Origin: Brevundimonas mediterranea
GTDB taxonomy: Bacteria > Pseudomonadota > Alphaproteobacteria > Caulobacterales > Caulobacteraceae
DNA: 64,000 bases
Direction of reading: 5' to 3'
Assembly (NCBI RefSeq): GCF_011064825.1
Contig: NZ_CP048751.1
Span: forward strand, 1,116,001-1,180,000
Under the pieces are notes generated by a model. The model was given only the letters and a program-made list of their open reading frames with translations. It searched no databases and had not been told where the DNA came from. A program made the position numbers and the translations under genes. Positions within the stretch are counted from its first letter, which is position 1. Each line of letters begins with the position of its first letter. This document shows, one piece after another, positions 63,971-64,000 of this stretch.

Positions 63971-64000
63971 AGATCGACCTTCCCGACGCCGAGGCCACCA
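63967..64000 (+). CDS. Start of a gene cut by the window end
   Basis: An ATG overlaps the stop of the acyltransferase gene (ATGA) and opens a frame MKIDLPDAEAT that runs off the window. The coupling says it is in the same operon. Eleven residues are too few to name it. Confidence 0.5.
   Translation, partial: MKIDLPDAEAT

Overview
The window is GC-rich alphaproteobacterial chromosome, most likely Brevundimonas or a close Caulobacteraceae relative. The evidence is a sulfolipid synthase homologue (20291-21514), EipA/DUF1134 (22528-23136), DUF4167, DUF4893, many twin-arginine or Sec-exported hydrolases, a TonB receptor, and gene orders typical of Alphaproteobacteria. The genus is inferred from gene content; nothing here is a species marker.

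Layout. 1-8.3 kb is an accessory-looking segment. It has two identical 1366-bp IS110-family elements of the IS1111 type in opposite orientation (68-1433 and 6724-8089). Between them lie a lipoprotein, a TetX-like flavin monooxygenase, hslU and the 3' part of a YihY-family membrane protein gene. The second IS copy splits that gene; its 5' end is at 8090-8256. 8.3-13.5 kb holds prmC, a GIY-YIG protein, a large inverted-repeat element, clpB and a LysE exporter. 13.6-23.6 kb holds a BCCT transporter, an exported beta-lactamase-fold hydrolase, two DUF4893 paralogues, a DUF4167 protein, UDP-sulfoquinovose synthase with an SDR partner, and EipA. 23.7-35.8 kb is a stretched translation cluster on the minus strand: infC, an S9 peptidase, an MFS transporter, rpmI, rplT, pheS, two small genes and pheT. 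A hybrid histidine kinase and a deacetylase sit between rplT and pheS. 36-45 kb holds an LPS-type GT9 enzyme, the agmatine-to-putrescine pair aguA-aguB, a TonB receptor behind a three-repeat Pho box, a capsule-type protein and an OmpA-like porin. 45.4-56.5 kb holds a thiolase, Coq7, DsbB, DedA, ExoD, an M61-like metalloprotein, two tyrosine-catabolism enzymes (HPPD and a fumarylacetoacetase-family protein), an asparaginase and tRNA-Leu(CAA). 56.7-64 kb holds an esterase, AsmA, a second S9 peptidase, a vapBC toxin-antitoxin pair and an acyltransferase running into a gene cut by the window end.

How the genes work together. Most of the window is ordinary housekeeping plus envelope biology: sulfolipid, heptosyltransferase-like enzyme, capsule, ExoD, AsmA, DedA and EipA. 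HPPD and the fumarylacetoacetase-family protein belong to one tyrosine-degradation route. AguA and AguB do consecutive steps and overlap by four bases.

Most unusual signals: (1) the IS1111 pair, with 11-bp subterminal inverted repeats, a shared 8-bp target (GGGTGATG), and a 263-bp non-coding 3' end that carries GGGTGAT and is the expected place for a guide RNA; (2) a dispersed 57-bp element with GATTTCAGAC/GTCTGAAATC ends, present in two full inverted copies around the hslU-yihY-prmC segment and one partial copy at 53.5 kb; (3) the triple Pho box in front of the TonB receptor; (4) the TetX-like enzyme; (5) the infC-rpmI-rplT-pheS-pheT set expanded by six extra genes.
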